Source: Raphanus sativus
Lineage: Eukaryota; Streptophyta; Magnoliopsida; Brassicales; Brassicaceae
Direction: 5' to 3'
DNA length: 64,000 nucleotides
Assembly (NCBI RefSeq): GCF_000801105.2
Contig: NC_079515.1
Span: forward strand, 21,785,407-21,849,406
Below, in pieces: positions 46,328 to 58,859 of this stretch. The stretch's first letter is position 1; every line of letters starts with the position of its first letter. The notes under the pieces were generated by a model. It searched no databases. It saw nothing but the letters and a program-made list of their open reading frames with translations, and had not been told where the DNA came from. The position numbers and the translations under genes are program-made.

Positions 46328-49300
46328 ATGGATGATAGCTTGTACGACGAGTTCGGCAACTACATCGGACCCGAGATCGAGTCCGACAGAGAGAGCGACG
46401 ACGAAATCGAAGACGAGGAGTTCCAAGACAAGCGCCCTGAAGACGACGGATCAGATGGAGAACAACACCCCCCTGGGAGCTCCAACGGCTGGATCACAAC
46501 GACCAACGACGACGTGGAGATGACGGACAACCAGATCGTTCTCCCCGAGGACAAAAAGTACTACCCCACCGCGGAGGAAGTCTACGGCGAGGACGTCGAG
46601 ACGCTGGTCATGGACGAGGACGAGCAGCCTCTCGAGATGCCCATCATCAAGCCCGTCAGGGACGTCAGGTTCGAGGTCGGGGTGAAGGACTCCTCCACCT
46701 ACGTGTCCACGCAGTTCCTCGTCGGCCTCATGTCGAACCCCGCGCTCGTGAGGAACGTTGCTCTCGTGGGGCACTTGCAGCACGGGAAGACCGTGTTCAT
46801 GGATATGCTGGTTGAGCAGACGCACCATATGGAGACTTTTAATGTTAAAAACGAGAAGCATATGAAGTATACGGACACGAGGGTCGATGAGCAGGAGAGG
46901 AACATTTCGATCAAGGCGGTGCCCATGTCTCTTGTTCTTGAGGACAGCAGGTCTAAATCGTATCTCTGCAATGTCATTGATACACCAGGGCACGTGAATT
47001 TCTCTGATGAGATGACTGCTTCTCTGAGGCTTTCTGATGGTGCGGTTCTGATTGTTGACGCTGCTGAAGGAGTGATGGTATGTGTTTGCTTCTTCTTTTT
47101 TTTTGTTTTTTGAAGTCTTAAAAGTTTTAATTTGGATTTTGTTACTTGTACTAACGACATTAGTCTCTTTTTTCTTTTAGGTGAACACGGAGAGGGCTAT
47201 ACGACATGCAATCCAGGACCATCTCCCTATTGTTGTTGTGATCAATAAGGTACACTTTCATGCTTTCTTTCTTGTGTAAATTGAGATACATTGTGAGATT
47301 TATGTATTGGACCTTTGTAATATGTCTTGTTTCCCCAACAGGTTGACAGGCTTATAACCGAGCTCAAACTACCTCCAAGGGATGCTTATTACAAGCTGAG
47401 GCATACAATTGAAGTCATCAATAACCACATATCTGCTGCTTCCACGACTGCTGGAAACTTACCCCTTATAGACCCTGCAGCTGGAAATGTTTGCTTTGCC
47501 AGTGGTACTGCCGGATGGTCTTTCACTCTGCAGTCTTTTGCTAAGCTGTATTCGAAGCTTCATGGGGTGGAAATGGACGTGGATAAATTTGCATCTAGAC
47601 TTTGGGGAGATGTGTATTATCACCCTGATACCAGGGCGTTCAAGAGAAATCCTCCAGTAGGTGGTGGAGAAAGAGCATTTGTTCAGTTTATTCTGGAGCC
47701 GCTATACAAGATATACAGCCAAGTGATAGGTGAACATAAGAAGAGTGTAGAGACAACCCTTGCAGAACTAGGAGTGACCCTGAGTAACAGTGCATATAAG
47801 CTGAACGTCAGACCTCTACTTAGGTTAGCCTGTAGCTCAGTCTTTGGTTCGTCATCAGGTTTCACTGATATGTTGGTAAAGCACATTCCTTCTCCCAAGG
47901 AGGCTGCGGCTAGGAAAGTGGACCACGCATACACTGGACCCAAAGATTCTGCCATTTATGAAGCAATGGTAGAATGTGATCCGTCTGGACCTCTCATGGT
48001 TAATGTGACAAAGCTGTATCCCAAATCAGATACTAGTGTGTTTGATGTATTCGGAAGAGTTTACAGCGGCACGCTTCAAACAGGGCAAAGCGTACGTGTA
48101 CTTGGAGAAGGGTATTCACCTGAAGATGAAGAGGACATGACTATCAAAGAGGTGACCAAGCTGTGGATTTACCAAGCGAGGTATAGGATTCCTGTAAGCA
48201 GCGCCCCTCCGGGTTCGTGGGTTCTGATTGAAGGCGTGGATGCTTCTATCATGAAGACGGCGACGCTCTGCAATGAGAACTACGATGAAGACGTCTTCAT
48301 ATTCCGGGCTCTCCAGTTTAATACTCTTCCAGTTGTCAAGACTGCTACTGAGCCTTTGAATCCCAGTGAGCTGCCTAAAATGGTGGAAGGGCTTAGGAAG
48401 ATTAGCAAAAGCTATCCCCTTGCGATTACCAAAGTTGAGGAGTCTGGTGAACATACTATTCTAGGCACAGGGGAGTTGTACCTGGATTCTATCATGAAGG
48501 ACCTCAGGGAGCTCTATTCAGAGGTCGAAGTAAAGGTATCTAATTTGAACTTCCGTCTGTTATCTGTTCTGCAAGATATGCTGATTTGTTTGTTTGATCA
48601 TTACAGTCCTTTTAACTTTCTTAAATTTGCAGGTTGCAGATCCTGTTGTCTCCTTCTGTGAGACAGTGGTTGAATCTTCGTCGATGAAGTGTTTTGCTGA
48701 GACACCGAACAAAAAGAATAAAATAACTATGGTAAGAGATCTTCCTTTTTCTCTATTACTCCTTATATATAGGACACAGATGTTTGTTATAGTGCTCAAG
48801 CACATTTACTTTTGTGGCTAATTTAATATCTGCTTCATACCACAGATCGCAGAGCCATTGGATAGAGGACTTGCAGAGGACATTGAGAATGGTGTCGTAA
48901 GCATTGATTGGAATAGAAAACAACTCGGTGACTTCTTCAAGACGAAATATGACTGGGATTTACTTGCAGCGCGTTCCATTTGGGCTTTTGGCCCTGACAA
49001 ACAGGTGAAAATGCATTGTTTGTTTTCTTATAATCCTGAAATTTGAGCGCTCTCTTTATCTTTATGGTCGCTTTGTGATATGACTCTAGCAAGCATAACG
49101 TGTTTTGTCTATTTTATATTCTGACTGTTGATTTCTTACTGATCAGGGGCCAAATATTTTGCTGGATGACACGCTCCCAACTGAGGTTGACAAGAACTTG
49201 ATGATGGCAGTGAAAGACTCCATTGTTCAAGGGTGATAATCTTTCTTCTGCTACTCTTTCCTTTGGCTCTTTTCTGTTGGTTGTGGCTGAATAGCTTCGT

Positions 49301-50208
49301 TTTTTATGTTCTTGCAGGTTCCAGTGGGGAGCGCGAGAAGGACCATTGTGTGATGAGCCCATCAGGAATGTCAAGTTCAAGATTGTTGATGCCTGGATAG
49401 CACCAGAGCCGTTGCATCGAGGATCTGGTCAGATGATTCCAACAGCACGTCGCGTTGCTTACTCATCCTTTCTCATGGCCACTCCAAGGCTTATGGAACC
49501 TGTTTACTACGTCGAGGTATGATCTCTCTTTCTAGACTCTTTTTCCTTACAAGTTACCTCCTCACATTCTTCCTCTTGTAACAATAAATCTTATCGTTGT
49601 GTTTCAGATCCAAACACCCATCGACTGTGTAACTGCCATCTACACCGTTCTATCACGTAGACGTGGGCACGTCACATCAGATGTTCCCCAGCCCGGCACC
49701 CCAGCCTACATTGTGAAGGTTGGTTTGGTTTTTAATATGTTTTAACAAGTTCTCCACCATATAACAGAGTGATTCATTGATCGATTATCTGGTTGTTGTT
49801 GATGATTCAGGCTTTCCTGCCAGTGATAGAGTCCTTTGGGTTTGAGACGGACCTGAGGTATCACACACAGGGACAAGCCTTCTGCGTGTCTGTCTTTGAT
49901 CACTGGGCCATAGTACCAGGAGACCCTCTGGACAAATCCATCCTGTTGCGCCCACTTGAGCCTGCCCCCATCCAGCACCTAGCTCGCGAGTTCATGGTGA
50001 AGACTCGCCGTAGAAAGGTAAAGCACTCGGGATCACTGAAAAGTATATATATGCTTAAAGCCTTTTTCAACCTCTCACGGTCATCTATATTTGTGTTGGT
50101 TTTTTGTAGGGAATGAGTGAGGACGTAAGCGGGAACAAGTTCTTTGATGAAGCGATGATGGTGGAACTAGCACAGCAGACAGGTGATCTGCATCTCCAGA
50201 TGATGTGA
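46328..50208 (+). CDS. GFA1: U5 snRNP GTPase, Snu114/EFTUD2-type (GFA1/CLO/MEE5), ten exons
   Basis: EF-2-like GTPase of the U5 snRNP that drives spliceosome activation; in Arabidopsis it is required for gametophyte and embryo development. Exons: 46328-47077, 47181-47249, 47342-48535, 48633-48731, 48846-49004, 49147-49232, 49318-49516, 49608-49718, 49811-50017 and 50110-50208, all with GT-AG introns. They join to 990 residues (987 in Arabidopsis). There is an acidic N-terminal region, P-loop GHLQHGKT (about 147-154), DTPGH (218-222) and NKVD (272-275) spanning the exon 2/3 junction, then EF-2 domains II-V. The C-terminus ends TGDLHLQMM. The start [12 protein letters not shown] is chosen over an in-frame ATG 7 codons upstream because Snu114 proteins begin with this sequence. 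It lies next to GTE4, as in Arabidopsis. Confidence 0.97.
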
Positions 50209-50852
50209 TCTGTCTTTTATAAAAAGTCGAGAAGTAATATGCAGGACTAGTGGTATCTTCAACTCTCTTTTTATGTGTATGGAAGGAAAAAACAAGAAAA
50301 TATGGCCACTTCTATGTTCAGAATCAATTTTCGTTTTGTATGATATCATGATGTTTTGTCCATTTTACGTTTTGAAGTTAAGAGGTAGTAATGAACTTCA
50401 AACTGTCAACACCTGACTCGATCAGTTAGCAATATTGACAAATCTTTGTTACTTGCATTGCATGTTGTTAGCTTGTTAGCCTTAGCAATTGTGAATTGAT
50501 CCAAAAAATGCTTTTTTCTTTTTGAAAGTTGGGGAGATCTGTAGCTCAAAAAGGTTGGCAATCTATACTATTATTTATGAGGTAATTTTGCTTATTTGTC
50601 ATGTTCTCCATGATTTTAGCTAATTTTGCTTATTTGCCATCTTTTTATTAAGTTTAAACTAAATTATCATTGATGTATTATTTGTTTTGAGCTGAGTCAA
50701 TAAATCATTAATTTAAAATAATAGCTTTGATGAATATTCTATATAAATAAAAACAAATTTTATTTTATTAATATTAAATTACTTCATAAATAATAGTATA
50801 GATAGATCACTTTGGTGATTAAAGTTCAAAGTATACTTTTTTTCCAAAAGTA
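50209..50852. other. 3' flank of GFA1
   Basis: The first 150-200 bp probably form the 3' untranslated region. The rest is AT-rich and without visible genes. Confidence 0.5.
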
Positions 50853-50861
50853 TATCAAAAT

Positions 50862-52524
50862 GGGAAAATTCCATATTAATACACAACTTTAATTACTATT
50901 ACCAATTTAATACACAACTTTTGAGAATGACCAGAAAAAAACACAAACTAATTTTTTTTTCTCTTTTAATACTTCTACTAAATCCCGTGTATCCAAATTA
51001 CGTTGGCTCGTTAACGCCATTATCAAGACTGTTAACACCGTAACATACTCGTTACTTTTGCCGTTTAACACTAACTCATGGTTAATAAACTAACTTTAAG
51101 CTTAAACGATGTCGATTCGTTTACCCTTGTATTCCCCTCAAAAAGAAAACCCTAACTTCCCCAACACCTCTCATCGATTTTCACAAGATAAAACATCGTT
51201 TGCTTCTCTTCTCTCTATCGGAATGTTCGTTATTGCAGTGTAGACTCCGACAGTGACTTACGAATACGAAGATGAGGTTAGAGTTAGAAACCATTGTGAT
51301 CATCTTTTGTTTTTACAATTGTTATTTCTTCTGAGAATCACTCGTTGTTGCTGTTTTTTGTTTACAGTAACATTGATGGTGCTTTGAAGATGAAGATTCG
51401 CTATGGCGGTTCTATGTCATACGAAAAAGAGAAGTTCTCTTACAGTGGTGGAGTTTGTGTTAGAGATTTGTTTGTCGACCCGGATCTCTTGACATGGTCA
51501 GTTTTCGAGGAGTTCATATCAGACAGAGGAATCAAGAGTACAAATATTTGATAGAAACAACACTACTAACCACACAAATAATACCACAATCAGACACGAC
51601 CAACAAGACAAGCATATAAGAACAACGACTAATTACTTTAAGCCATGGACAATCACAGAAACAACTCCAAAAAAACACACCCAACGATAGGATTACAAAT
51701 TGTCCAGCTGCTGTTAGAAAATATTGTTTCTTCTTGAACAAGACACAAAGCTCTGTTTTGTAATCAACGTGCTCTGTTTTTATGAAAGAAAACAGAGTAT
51801 TACAGAAACTTATTTTTATTGAATATGAAAAACAACTTGTAGTTTTTACATTACGGCAACAACGTTTTTAGTTCTCTTATATTTACAAGTTCAGTTTTCA
51901 GCTTTATTTTTTCATTCTCAATTGCAGTCAAAATATCTGATTTCTCTGCTCTTCGTTCATCTACGCCACTGTCAACTTCACCCAAATTATAATTTCCTAT
52001 TACCTGCATCTTCTTCAGCTTTGATTGTAACCCAACAATTACACCTTCTTCCCAGATTATCGTCCGTCCAAGCTTTCATAACAATGGCTGATAATCAACG
52101 CAAACACTTTATATCTCCCATTGCTGTGCCAAAACTCGCTCCACCGTGACTTCCATTAGACCCATATCCTGAGTTTTGGCTTTGATCATCTCTCTCTGAT
52201 TCTCTTTCCTTCTCTCTCTGATTCTCTTTCCTTCTCTCTATTAATGGATGAAGATAAATTAGGGTTTCATTTGAGAATATTTAAGCTTAAGGTTAGTTTA
52301 TTAACCATGAGTTAGTGTTAAACGGCAAAAGTAACGAGTATGTTACGGTGTTAACAGTCTTGATAATGGCGTCAACGAGCCAACGTAATCTGGATACTCT
52401 GGATTTAGTAGAAGTATTAAAAGAGAGAAAAAAATTAGTTTGTGTTTTTTTCTGGTCATTCTCAAAAGTTGTGTATTAAGTTGGAAATAGTAATTAAAGT
52501 TGTGTATTAATATGGAATTTTCCC
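50862..52524. mobile_element. Mutator-like element with long terminal repeats and 9-bp target duplication
   Basis: Ends GGGAAAATTCC and GGAATTTTCCC, flanked by TATCAAAAT at 50853-50861 and 52525-52533. Terminal repeats of about 240 bp (50862-51105 and 52285-52524) are near-perfect inverted copies. The interior, between GFA1 and GTE4, keeps a short MULE-derived coding piece. Confidence 0.92.
51366..51551 (+). pseudogene. Remnant of the PB1-like N-terminal domain of a MULE transposase
   Basis: The frame reads IDGALKMKIRYGGSMSYE, then a GGVCVRDLFVDPDLLTW-type segment and FEEFISDRGI. This resembles the PB1-like domain at the N-terminus of many plant MuDR-type transposases: a beta-rich start with a glycine pair, then V/I-D-P-D and an aromatic residue. 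The frame stops after 62 residues. The zinc-finger and DDE parts are missing, so the element is a deletion derivative. Confidence 0.6.
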
Positions 52525-53123
52525 TATCAAAATATATATTTTCTCTTTTAACTTTAAAACTGAGTTACGCCCAATTGATTCTGTTTTCGGCCCAACCCTA
52601 AAAAGATCCGGGTCGGGTTAAAAGAAAAAGGCAAAATCAAACACGGGTTGCTGTTCTTCATCTCTCTGCGGCGCCTTGTCTCTCCCAAACTCGAAGGTCA
52701 GCTTCCCTTCGATTCACCTCTCAAACACCAATATTGCTTTCATTTTCTCACCTCATCCTTTCTCCCCAAGGTTTGTGTCGATCTCGAAGCACATAGAAAT
52801 TTTCAAATAACCTAATTGTCTCTCTTCTCGTCAAAAACCCAATCCATATATTTCTCGGAGATTTTTTTTTCAACTCGACATCTAAATTCATCTCCGCGAC
52901 GTAAAAACCCTAATTCCGTGGTGCTGTTGCAGTCTCAAAGTTTCTGCACACTCTCTGAAATCGAAACGGAGGTTTCGTTTTATAATTAGGGTTTCTCAGG
53001 ATTCTCATGGTGGAGGATGTTTTGGTCAGAGTCTGATTTGAGGGATTACTCTCGAGAGAAGTGAAGATAAGGCATCAATCGAGAACAATTCGTTTGTGAA
53101 ATTAGGGTTTTTGAGGTACATGT

Positions 53124-55619
53124 ATGGCTTCGGAGCCTGTTAACGGAGAAGCAACCGGCAGAGCTAGAGAGAAGAAGCAAAGCATTAGAGTCTATACGAG
53201 GAAAGGTAAAGGCCAGAGGAAACATTCACCCTTCTTTGCATTCGAAGGAGGCGGTGGCGGCGATAAACCAGAGGGGAAATCAGAAAACAATCATGTGAGT
53301 CCTCCTGAAACTCTAGCTCGAGTGTCTGTGGATGAGGATCATCTTGAGGCCACTGCAGCAGAAGCACCTGTTGATGATTCTGACAAATTGACTGAAACGC
53401 CTCAGGTTGATACCAGTTTGGCCGCTACTGATAAGAACGTTATACAACCTGTTCCAGGTCGTCCTTTGGGTGAGGATGATGTGAACACAACTCAAGATGA
53501 TGTCAATACAGTGGTTGTTGATGAGAACTCTATCAAGGAACCACCTCCTAAAAGCCTTTCCCAAGAAGATGTAACTACTACCATGATTGTTGACAAGAAG
53601 GCTATTGATGCACCTTCCCAAGCCCTATCAGCTGAAGATGCTAATAATGTTGTTGTTGTTGTTGACAAGAATCCCATTGAAGTGTCTTCTGAGGATGAGG
53701 AATATGTCCACGTGGTAGATGAAGATCACCTTGTTAAAGAAGCTAACCTTGTGGAAAGAGATGCCACTGATTCTGTTCAGAACATCCGTGCTACTGCTGC
53801 TGAAAGCATGCCAATGGAGGAGGATGTAGATGGACGGATAAGGATACATGTAGCCTCCAAATCTAGGCAACAGAAAGAGGAGATCAGGAAGAAGCTTGAA
53901 GTTCAGCTTAACGTGGTCAGAGGTCTGGTTAAGAAGATTGAGGACAAAGAGGGGGAGATTGGTGCGTACAATGACTCTCCCCTTTTGGCTAACACTGGTA
54001 TCAATAACGGAGGAGGAAGGATTCTCTCCGGGTTCGCATCAGCTGGACTTCCTCGTGAGGTCATCAGAGTGCCAAGGCCTTTGAATCAACTCAGTATATC
54101 AGTGTTGGAGAATACTCAAGGAGTTAATGAGCATGTGGAGAAAGAGAAAAGAACACCTAAGGCCAATCAGTTTTATAGAACTTCAGAGTTCTTGCTTGGT
54201 GACAAGTTGCCACCTGCAGAGAGTAACAAGAAATCAAAGTCAAGTGCAAAGAAGTATGGAGGGGAGGTTGGGCATGGTTTTGGTGCAGGCTCTAAAGTTT
54301 TCAAGAACTGCAACGCTCTACTAGAAAGGCTGATGAAGCATAAGCACGGTTGGGTGTTCAATGCTCCTGTAGATGTGAAGGGTCTAGGTTTGCATGATTA
54401 CTTTACCATTATCGAACACCCTATGGATTTGGGAACTGTCAAGTCTACGCTAACAAATAATCTTTACAAGTCGCCAAGAGAATTTGCGGAGGATGTTAGA
54501 CTTACTTTCCACAATGCCATGACTTACAACCCACCAGGACAAGATGTCCATATCATGGCGCAAGTGCTATTACAGATGTTTGAGGAGAGGTGGGCTGTTA
54601 TAGAGTCAGATTATAATCGTGAAATGAGATTTGTCACTGCTTATGAGATGAATCTGCCAGCTTCTACAATGAGGTCTAGACTGGGTCCTACGATGCCGCC
54701 ACCGCCTATCAATGTGAGGAATACAACGGATTGGAGTAGTCGCCCTGCGGACTTGCAGCAGCACCCAAAACCGACAACAACGCCTGGAAGAACACCGACC
54801 AGTGGAACACCTTCTGGAAGGACCCCTGCTCTGAAGAAGCCAAAGGCAAACGAACCGAATAAAAGAGATATGACGTATGAAGAGAAGCAGAAGCTTAGTG
54901 GCCACTTACAGAATTTGCCTCCAGACAAATTAGATGCGATTGTACAAATTGTTAACAGGAGGAACACCGCTGTGAAGCTAAGGGATGAAGAAATTGAAGT
55001 CGATATTGATAGTGTTGATCCGGAGACGCTGTGGGAGTTGGACAGATTTGTAATAAACTACAAAAAGGGATTGAGCAAGAAAAAGAGAAAAGCTGAGCTG
55101 GCTATGCAAGCTAGAGCAGAAGCCGAGAGGAATGGCCAACAACAGATGGTACTTACTTATCCTGAATTCACTTTTTTTTTTCTTTCTTTAATCTGTATGT
55201 TCATCTGTATATATATTTTCTTTTATTACAGGCTCCAGCACCAGTGGCACGTGAGTTTTCTAGGGAGGGTGGCAACACAGGTAATTTTACAGGCCATTTT
55301 GTGAGTTCCGGTAACCTCTGTTTGGTGTGAACTACGTAGGGATTATAATTGTTTATGCTTTGTCTTATCAGCTAAAAAGACACTCCCTACACCGTTACCT
55401 TCTCAAGTGGAGAAGCAAAACAATGAGGCAAGTCGATCAAGTAGTTCAAGCAGCTCTTCCAGTGGTTCCAGCTCTTCTAGTGGTACTTTCTCTTCTAGAT
55501 AATCTAACTAATGTATTACTTGGTGCTGTTGTGATTTTAGTGACTAAAACGCTCTCTGCGTTTGGTTTGCAGATTCAGACAGCGATAGCTCTTCGTCATC
55601 TGGATCAGATCAGACCTAG
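53124..55619 (+). CDS. GTE4: BET bromodomain protein GTE4, four coding exons
   Basis: Chromatin reader that binds acetylated histones and helps maintain cell division in meristems in Arabidopsis. Coding exons: 53124-55148, 55232-55280, 55372-55482 and 55573-55619, joining to 743 residues (766 in Arabidopsis). It has a variable acidic N-terminal region with repeated DDVNT/VVVDENSI-like segments and one bromodomain (about 395-490) with the acetyl-lysine Asn in AMTYNP. The NET/ET domain (about 581-660) begins RDMTYEEKQKLSG, followed by a basic KKKRKAELAMQARAEAE segment. The Ser/Asp-rich tail ends in SGSDQT. The frame of the first exon runs on to 55304 if intron 1 is retained, giving an alternative C-terminus. 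A 3'-UTR intron may exist (about 55656-55910). Confidence 0.95.
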
Positions 55620-56380
55620 ACACTGCTGTACAAGAGGGACTGGTGTTGACAAATATGTAAGGTCATCCCAAGATCCATATCTATCATCCATTGTTAATCT
55701 GTTAATAAGAAGCTTTTGTCGGCTGTTTGCTAAATAACACTTGTGTTAGTGGTATAGATTTCAACGGCATCTTACTTGGCTCTGTTTTGGCATGGTTGTA
55801 ATACATTTGTATTTGATTGGCTTGTTCCCATCTGGTCAGTTCATAATTCTTGGTTCCTTATGGATATATTATTATTAAACAAGAGCCTTGATGCTTTGTG
55901 GTGAAACAGGGCGTTTAAAAAGATGGAAGGTATAGTTAGAAGAGCATTTGGGAGGTTGAAGATGAGGTGACGTACAGGCTTGAGGCAGAAGTATTGCAAC
56001 GTGGTTTTGTGGAAGGAAAGATTGTATTATATTCACGACTGTTAAGAGTAAAAAGTAACATATTCTTTTTTTTCTTTTAGAGTTGGTAGTTTGATTATGT
56101 GGTTGGGGTGTCTACTTTATGTAACCGTAGGGTTGGTTTGGTCTGTTTTGGTACTTTTGTATATCTCTGCCTCTCCCTCGTTCTCGTGCTCGTTCTCTGG
56201 TCTTTAGCTGTTTAGTTGGTTGACTCTTTTATATTTCTTAGTTTAGGGCTTTTCAATCAGCAAAAATCATCACAACAGATTCTCTTTGCTATGCCTTCCA
56301 AAACATGCTTGCCTTAAAATATTCTTCAATTTTCACAAAAGTTTTTCTCGTAAGCTCTTATGAGTCACATTTGTTGTGAC
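55620..56380. other. 3' region of GTE4 and intergenic DNA
   Basis: The transcript probably continues, with a possible 3'-UTR intron ending GTGAAACAG near 55910. After about 56250 no gene is visible. Confidence 0.5.
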
Positions 56381-57924
56381 TAGGAATGGACAACAAAACC
56401 AAACCAAACTGATCTAATTGAATTTAAACCGATTCAAACCAAACTAAAATATGTAAATAAACCGATTCCAACCAAACCAAAATATGTCTAAACAATTTGA
56501 TTCAGAATTTTATCAATCCAAATGATTTAGTTTGAGTTCAAACCAGTGTTATTAAACCCGGACCGAACCGGCGGTCGGACCAGGTTCAACCATGAACCGG
56601 ATACAAATGCGGGTTGGGTTAATGCCAAAACCCAACTATAATTGAATCGGTTAAAAGCCCCTATTAAACCGTTAAAAATCCGTGAACCGGCGACCCAACG
56701 AACCGGCTAAACCCTGGTTCTTGTATTAAATCAAAAATTTATTAATAAAACAATTAAAATTTCCTTTTTAAAATAAAAATAGGATTCAGATTAATAAGGT
56801 AAAGCCATCTCATATTTTTCTCTTGAGTCTTTGACGTCTATGCAAGATTGCAACTCACAAGATATCTACTTCTCAAAGTATTGTTTTTGTTTCGAAGATT
56901 TTAAGAATTGAAAACTTAGATTTGAAGAACTCAATCATGGTATAATTTTTAATTTTATTTCATAGTATAAATTTTTAACTAATGTGTCTATAATTTTTGT
57001 AAAGATGATGAAGATTTGGAGTGACAAAAATCCGGAGAATAAAAATTAAATATGTTTTTCTATTGATTTGAGATTTGGACTATTACATTGTTCTATTACT
57101 TTTATTACATTTTTAATTTGTTACTTTTTAAAAAATTCTAAATATTATGGTTATTGAAATATTTTATTTGATATGATCTTTATCTTTGTAAGAATATACA
57201 TATTCAAAATATCATTAAATTTAGTTTAGTCTAATCAAACCCGGATCGAACCTGATCGAACCACATTGACCCATGACCCAAAAAAAGTCCGGTTCACTTG
57301 CCGGTCCGGTTTTAACAACACTGGTTCAAACCGAAAAACTGAAATGTTTTTAGTTAGATTAATTAAATATACTAATAAAATTAAGATTTAGTTTATTTAA
57401 CCATTTAACCTAAACAACTAAACAAAAATTTATACATTTTACTTTTAAATGAATAGAATACACACAACTAAAAATAAGATAAAAATATATAAATCTCATA
57501 CAGTAATATTTAAAACCAAAAAATTATTTAAACCAAAAAGTTATTCAAAACCAAAAAGTTACTTATGATAGTTATATTGTTTTTAAAGATAATAATATAA
57601 ATTTACTAGATTATATCTTCTATTTTTATTGTGATATTTAGTTTTATATTTAAATATAAAAATAATAATTTAGTGCCACATGATGATTTATTTATGTTTT
57701 ATAAATTATATTTTTATAACTGAATAGAAAAAAACTAAAAAATTAATTTGATGGAACTGGAAAAAACACAAACAAAACTAAATTAAACTGGACACAAACC
57801 AAACCAAAGTAAAATCAAACCAAACTAACATAAACCAAACCAAAGTATGGTTAATGTTTTTTAGATCCAATTACACTGAACCGAAGGCAGACTAAACCTG
57901 TAATTAAAACAAAATGTCCACCTA
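56381..57924. mobile_element. Degenerate hAT-type element rich in AACCAAAC repeats
   Basis: TAGGAATGGACA at the left and TGTCCACCTA at the right are imperfect inverted ends. Arms are AAACCAAACC repeats. Flanking duplications are no longer recognisable. It was later split by the element at 56544-57323. Confidence 0.55.
56544..57323. mobile_element. Nested hAT-type MITE with 8-bp target duplication
   Basis: CAGTGTTATTAAACCC and the near complement GGTTTTAACAACACTG bound 780 bp, flanked by GTTCAAAC at 56536-56543 and 57324-57331. Subterminal CCGGACCGAACCGG motifs occur at both ends. Non-coding. Confidence 0.88.
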
Positions 57925-58191
57925 GTGATTATGACGTTCGGATTTTACACGTTTCAATAAGTTTGCATTTAACCGAAAACTCCGTTCAACCATTAAGCTC
58001 GTTAACGAATTTTAATCCCTTAAAAACTTACTCTTATACGCACCAATTACTAGTTTACATATAAATACACCACGAATTGCAATAAAATTAAAAAAGAAGA
58101 AAAAACAACTCAACAATTTGTAAATATTAAGCGCTTAATTATCTACTGACAGGATTCGTATCCATTAGAACTTATAAAATGTAAGCCAGAA
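57925..58191. other. 3' flank of LBD2
   Basis: Short AT-rich intergenic stretch; it probably includes the 3' untranslated region of the minus-strand LBD2 gene. Confidence 0.45.
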
Positions 58192-58806
58192 TTAGTGTGG
58201 GGGATGATGTTGTTTAAACCCATTAATCACTGCATAATATTGTTGCCGTTGATCTTGCTTTAAATTTCCCCAGCCTCCTTGCAGATTCCTTGATGTATAT
58301 CCACCGTTTATAATCTCTCGATTCACACCAACACCATTGTTATTAACGACACTAAACCCACCAGAGTCACTCGAGTTTACCGCTAATCCGTTCTTGTTGT
58401 TATTGCTATTGTTGAATACACGTTGTTGATTATTACTACTATTCCAAGTAACGAGCGGTTGGTTATGAACTACGCTTTTGTACAGCTTGAGCTCTTCACT
58501 TAGCCTCCTATACTCTCCGTAAGAGCCAAGGACCGGATCTTTCTGTCTCCATAGAGCTTCCCATGTCAATGATTCAGACAGCTTGGTGCGATCCTCTTCA
58601 CGTACGATCCGTACCATTTTCTGTACGTTACTTACACCAAACACTTTGTGAACTGCCTGAAACTCCTTGTTCTTACGAGCGGGGAAATAAGGTGATAAGA
58701 TGCATTCGTTGTTGCATTTCTTTCGTTGGTGTTTGCATGAAGCACAAGCTTGATGTGGCGGTGAGTTACTGGAGATGTTACTGTTGTTAGAGTTCCTTTG
58801 CATCAT
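58192..58806 (-). CDS. LBD2: LOB-domain transcription factor, LBD2-like
   Basis: Plant-specific nuclear DNA-binding protein of 204 residues. The LOB domain (about 19-118) has the zinc-binding block C-x2-C-x6-C-x3-C (CASCKHQRKKCNNEC). A GAS-type block follows (FQAVHKVFGVSNVQKMV), then a Leu-containing segment ending in LSEELKLYK. The rest is Asn-rich (NNSNNNKNG and similar), low complexity and weakly conserved. The single frame has a start, a stop and the family's usual length (about 206 for Arabidopsis LBD2, At1g06280). No intron is required. A TATATATA box lies about 40-50 bp upstream on the minus strand (about 58844-58853). Its developmental role is not established here. Confidence 0.9.
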   Translation of the reverse strand: MMQRNSNNSNISSNSPPHQACASCKHQRKKCNNECILSPYFPARKNKEFQAVHKVFGVSNVQKMVRIVREEDRTKLSESLTWEALWRQKDPVLGSYGEYRRLSEELKLYKSVVHNQPLVTWNSSNNQQRVFNNSNNNKNGLAVNSSDSGGFSVVNNNGVGVNREIINGGYTSRNLQGGWGNLKQDQRQQYYAVINGFKQHHPPH

Positions 58807-58859
58807 GTCATCTTCCTAGTAGTTACAAATATGAAATATTAAACATATATATAAATGAT

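Noticed and set aside
46451..46993. 180-codon minus-strand frame inside GFA1 exon 1
   Set aside because: Shadow of a codon-biased, GC-rich exon; His/Val/Leu-rich with no known domain.
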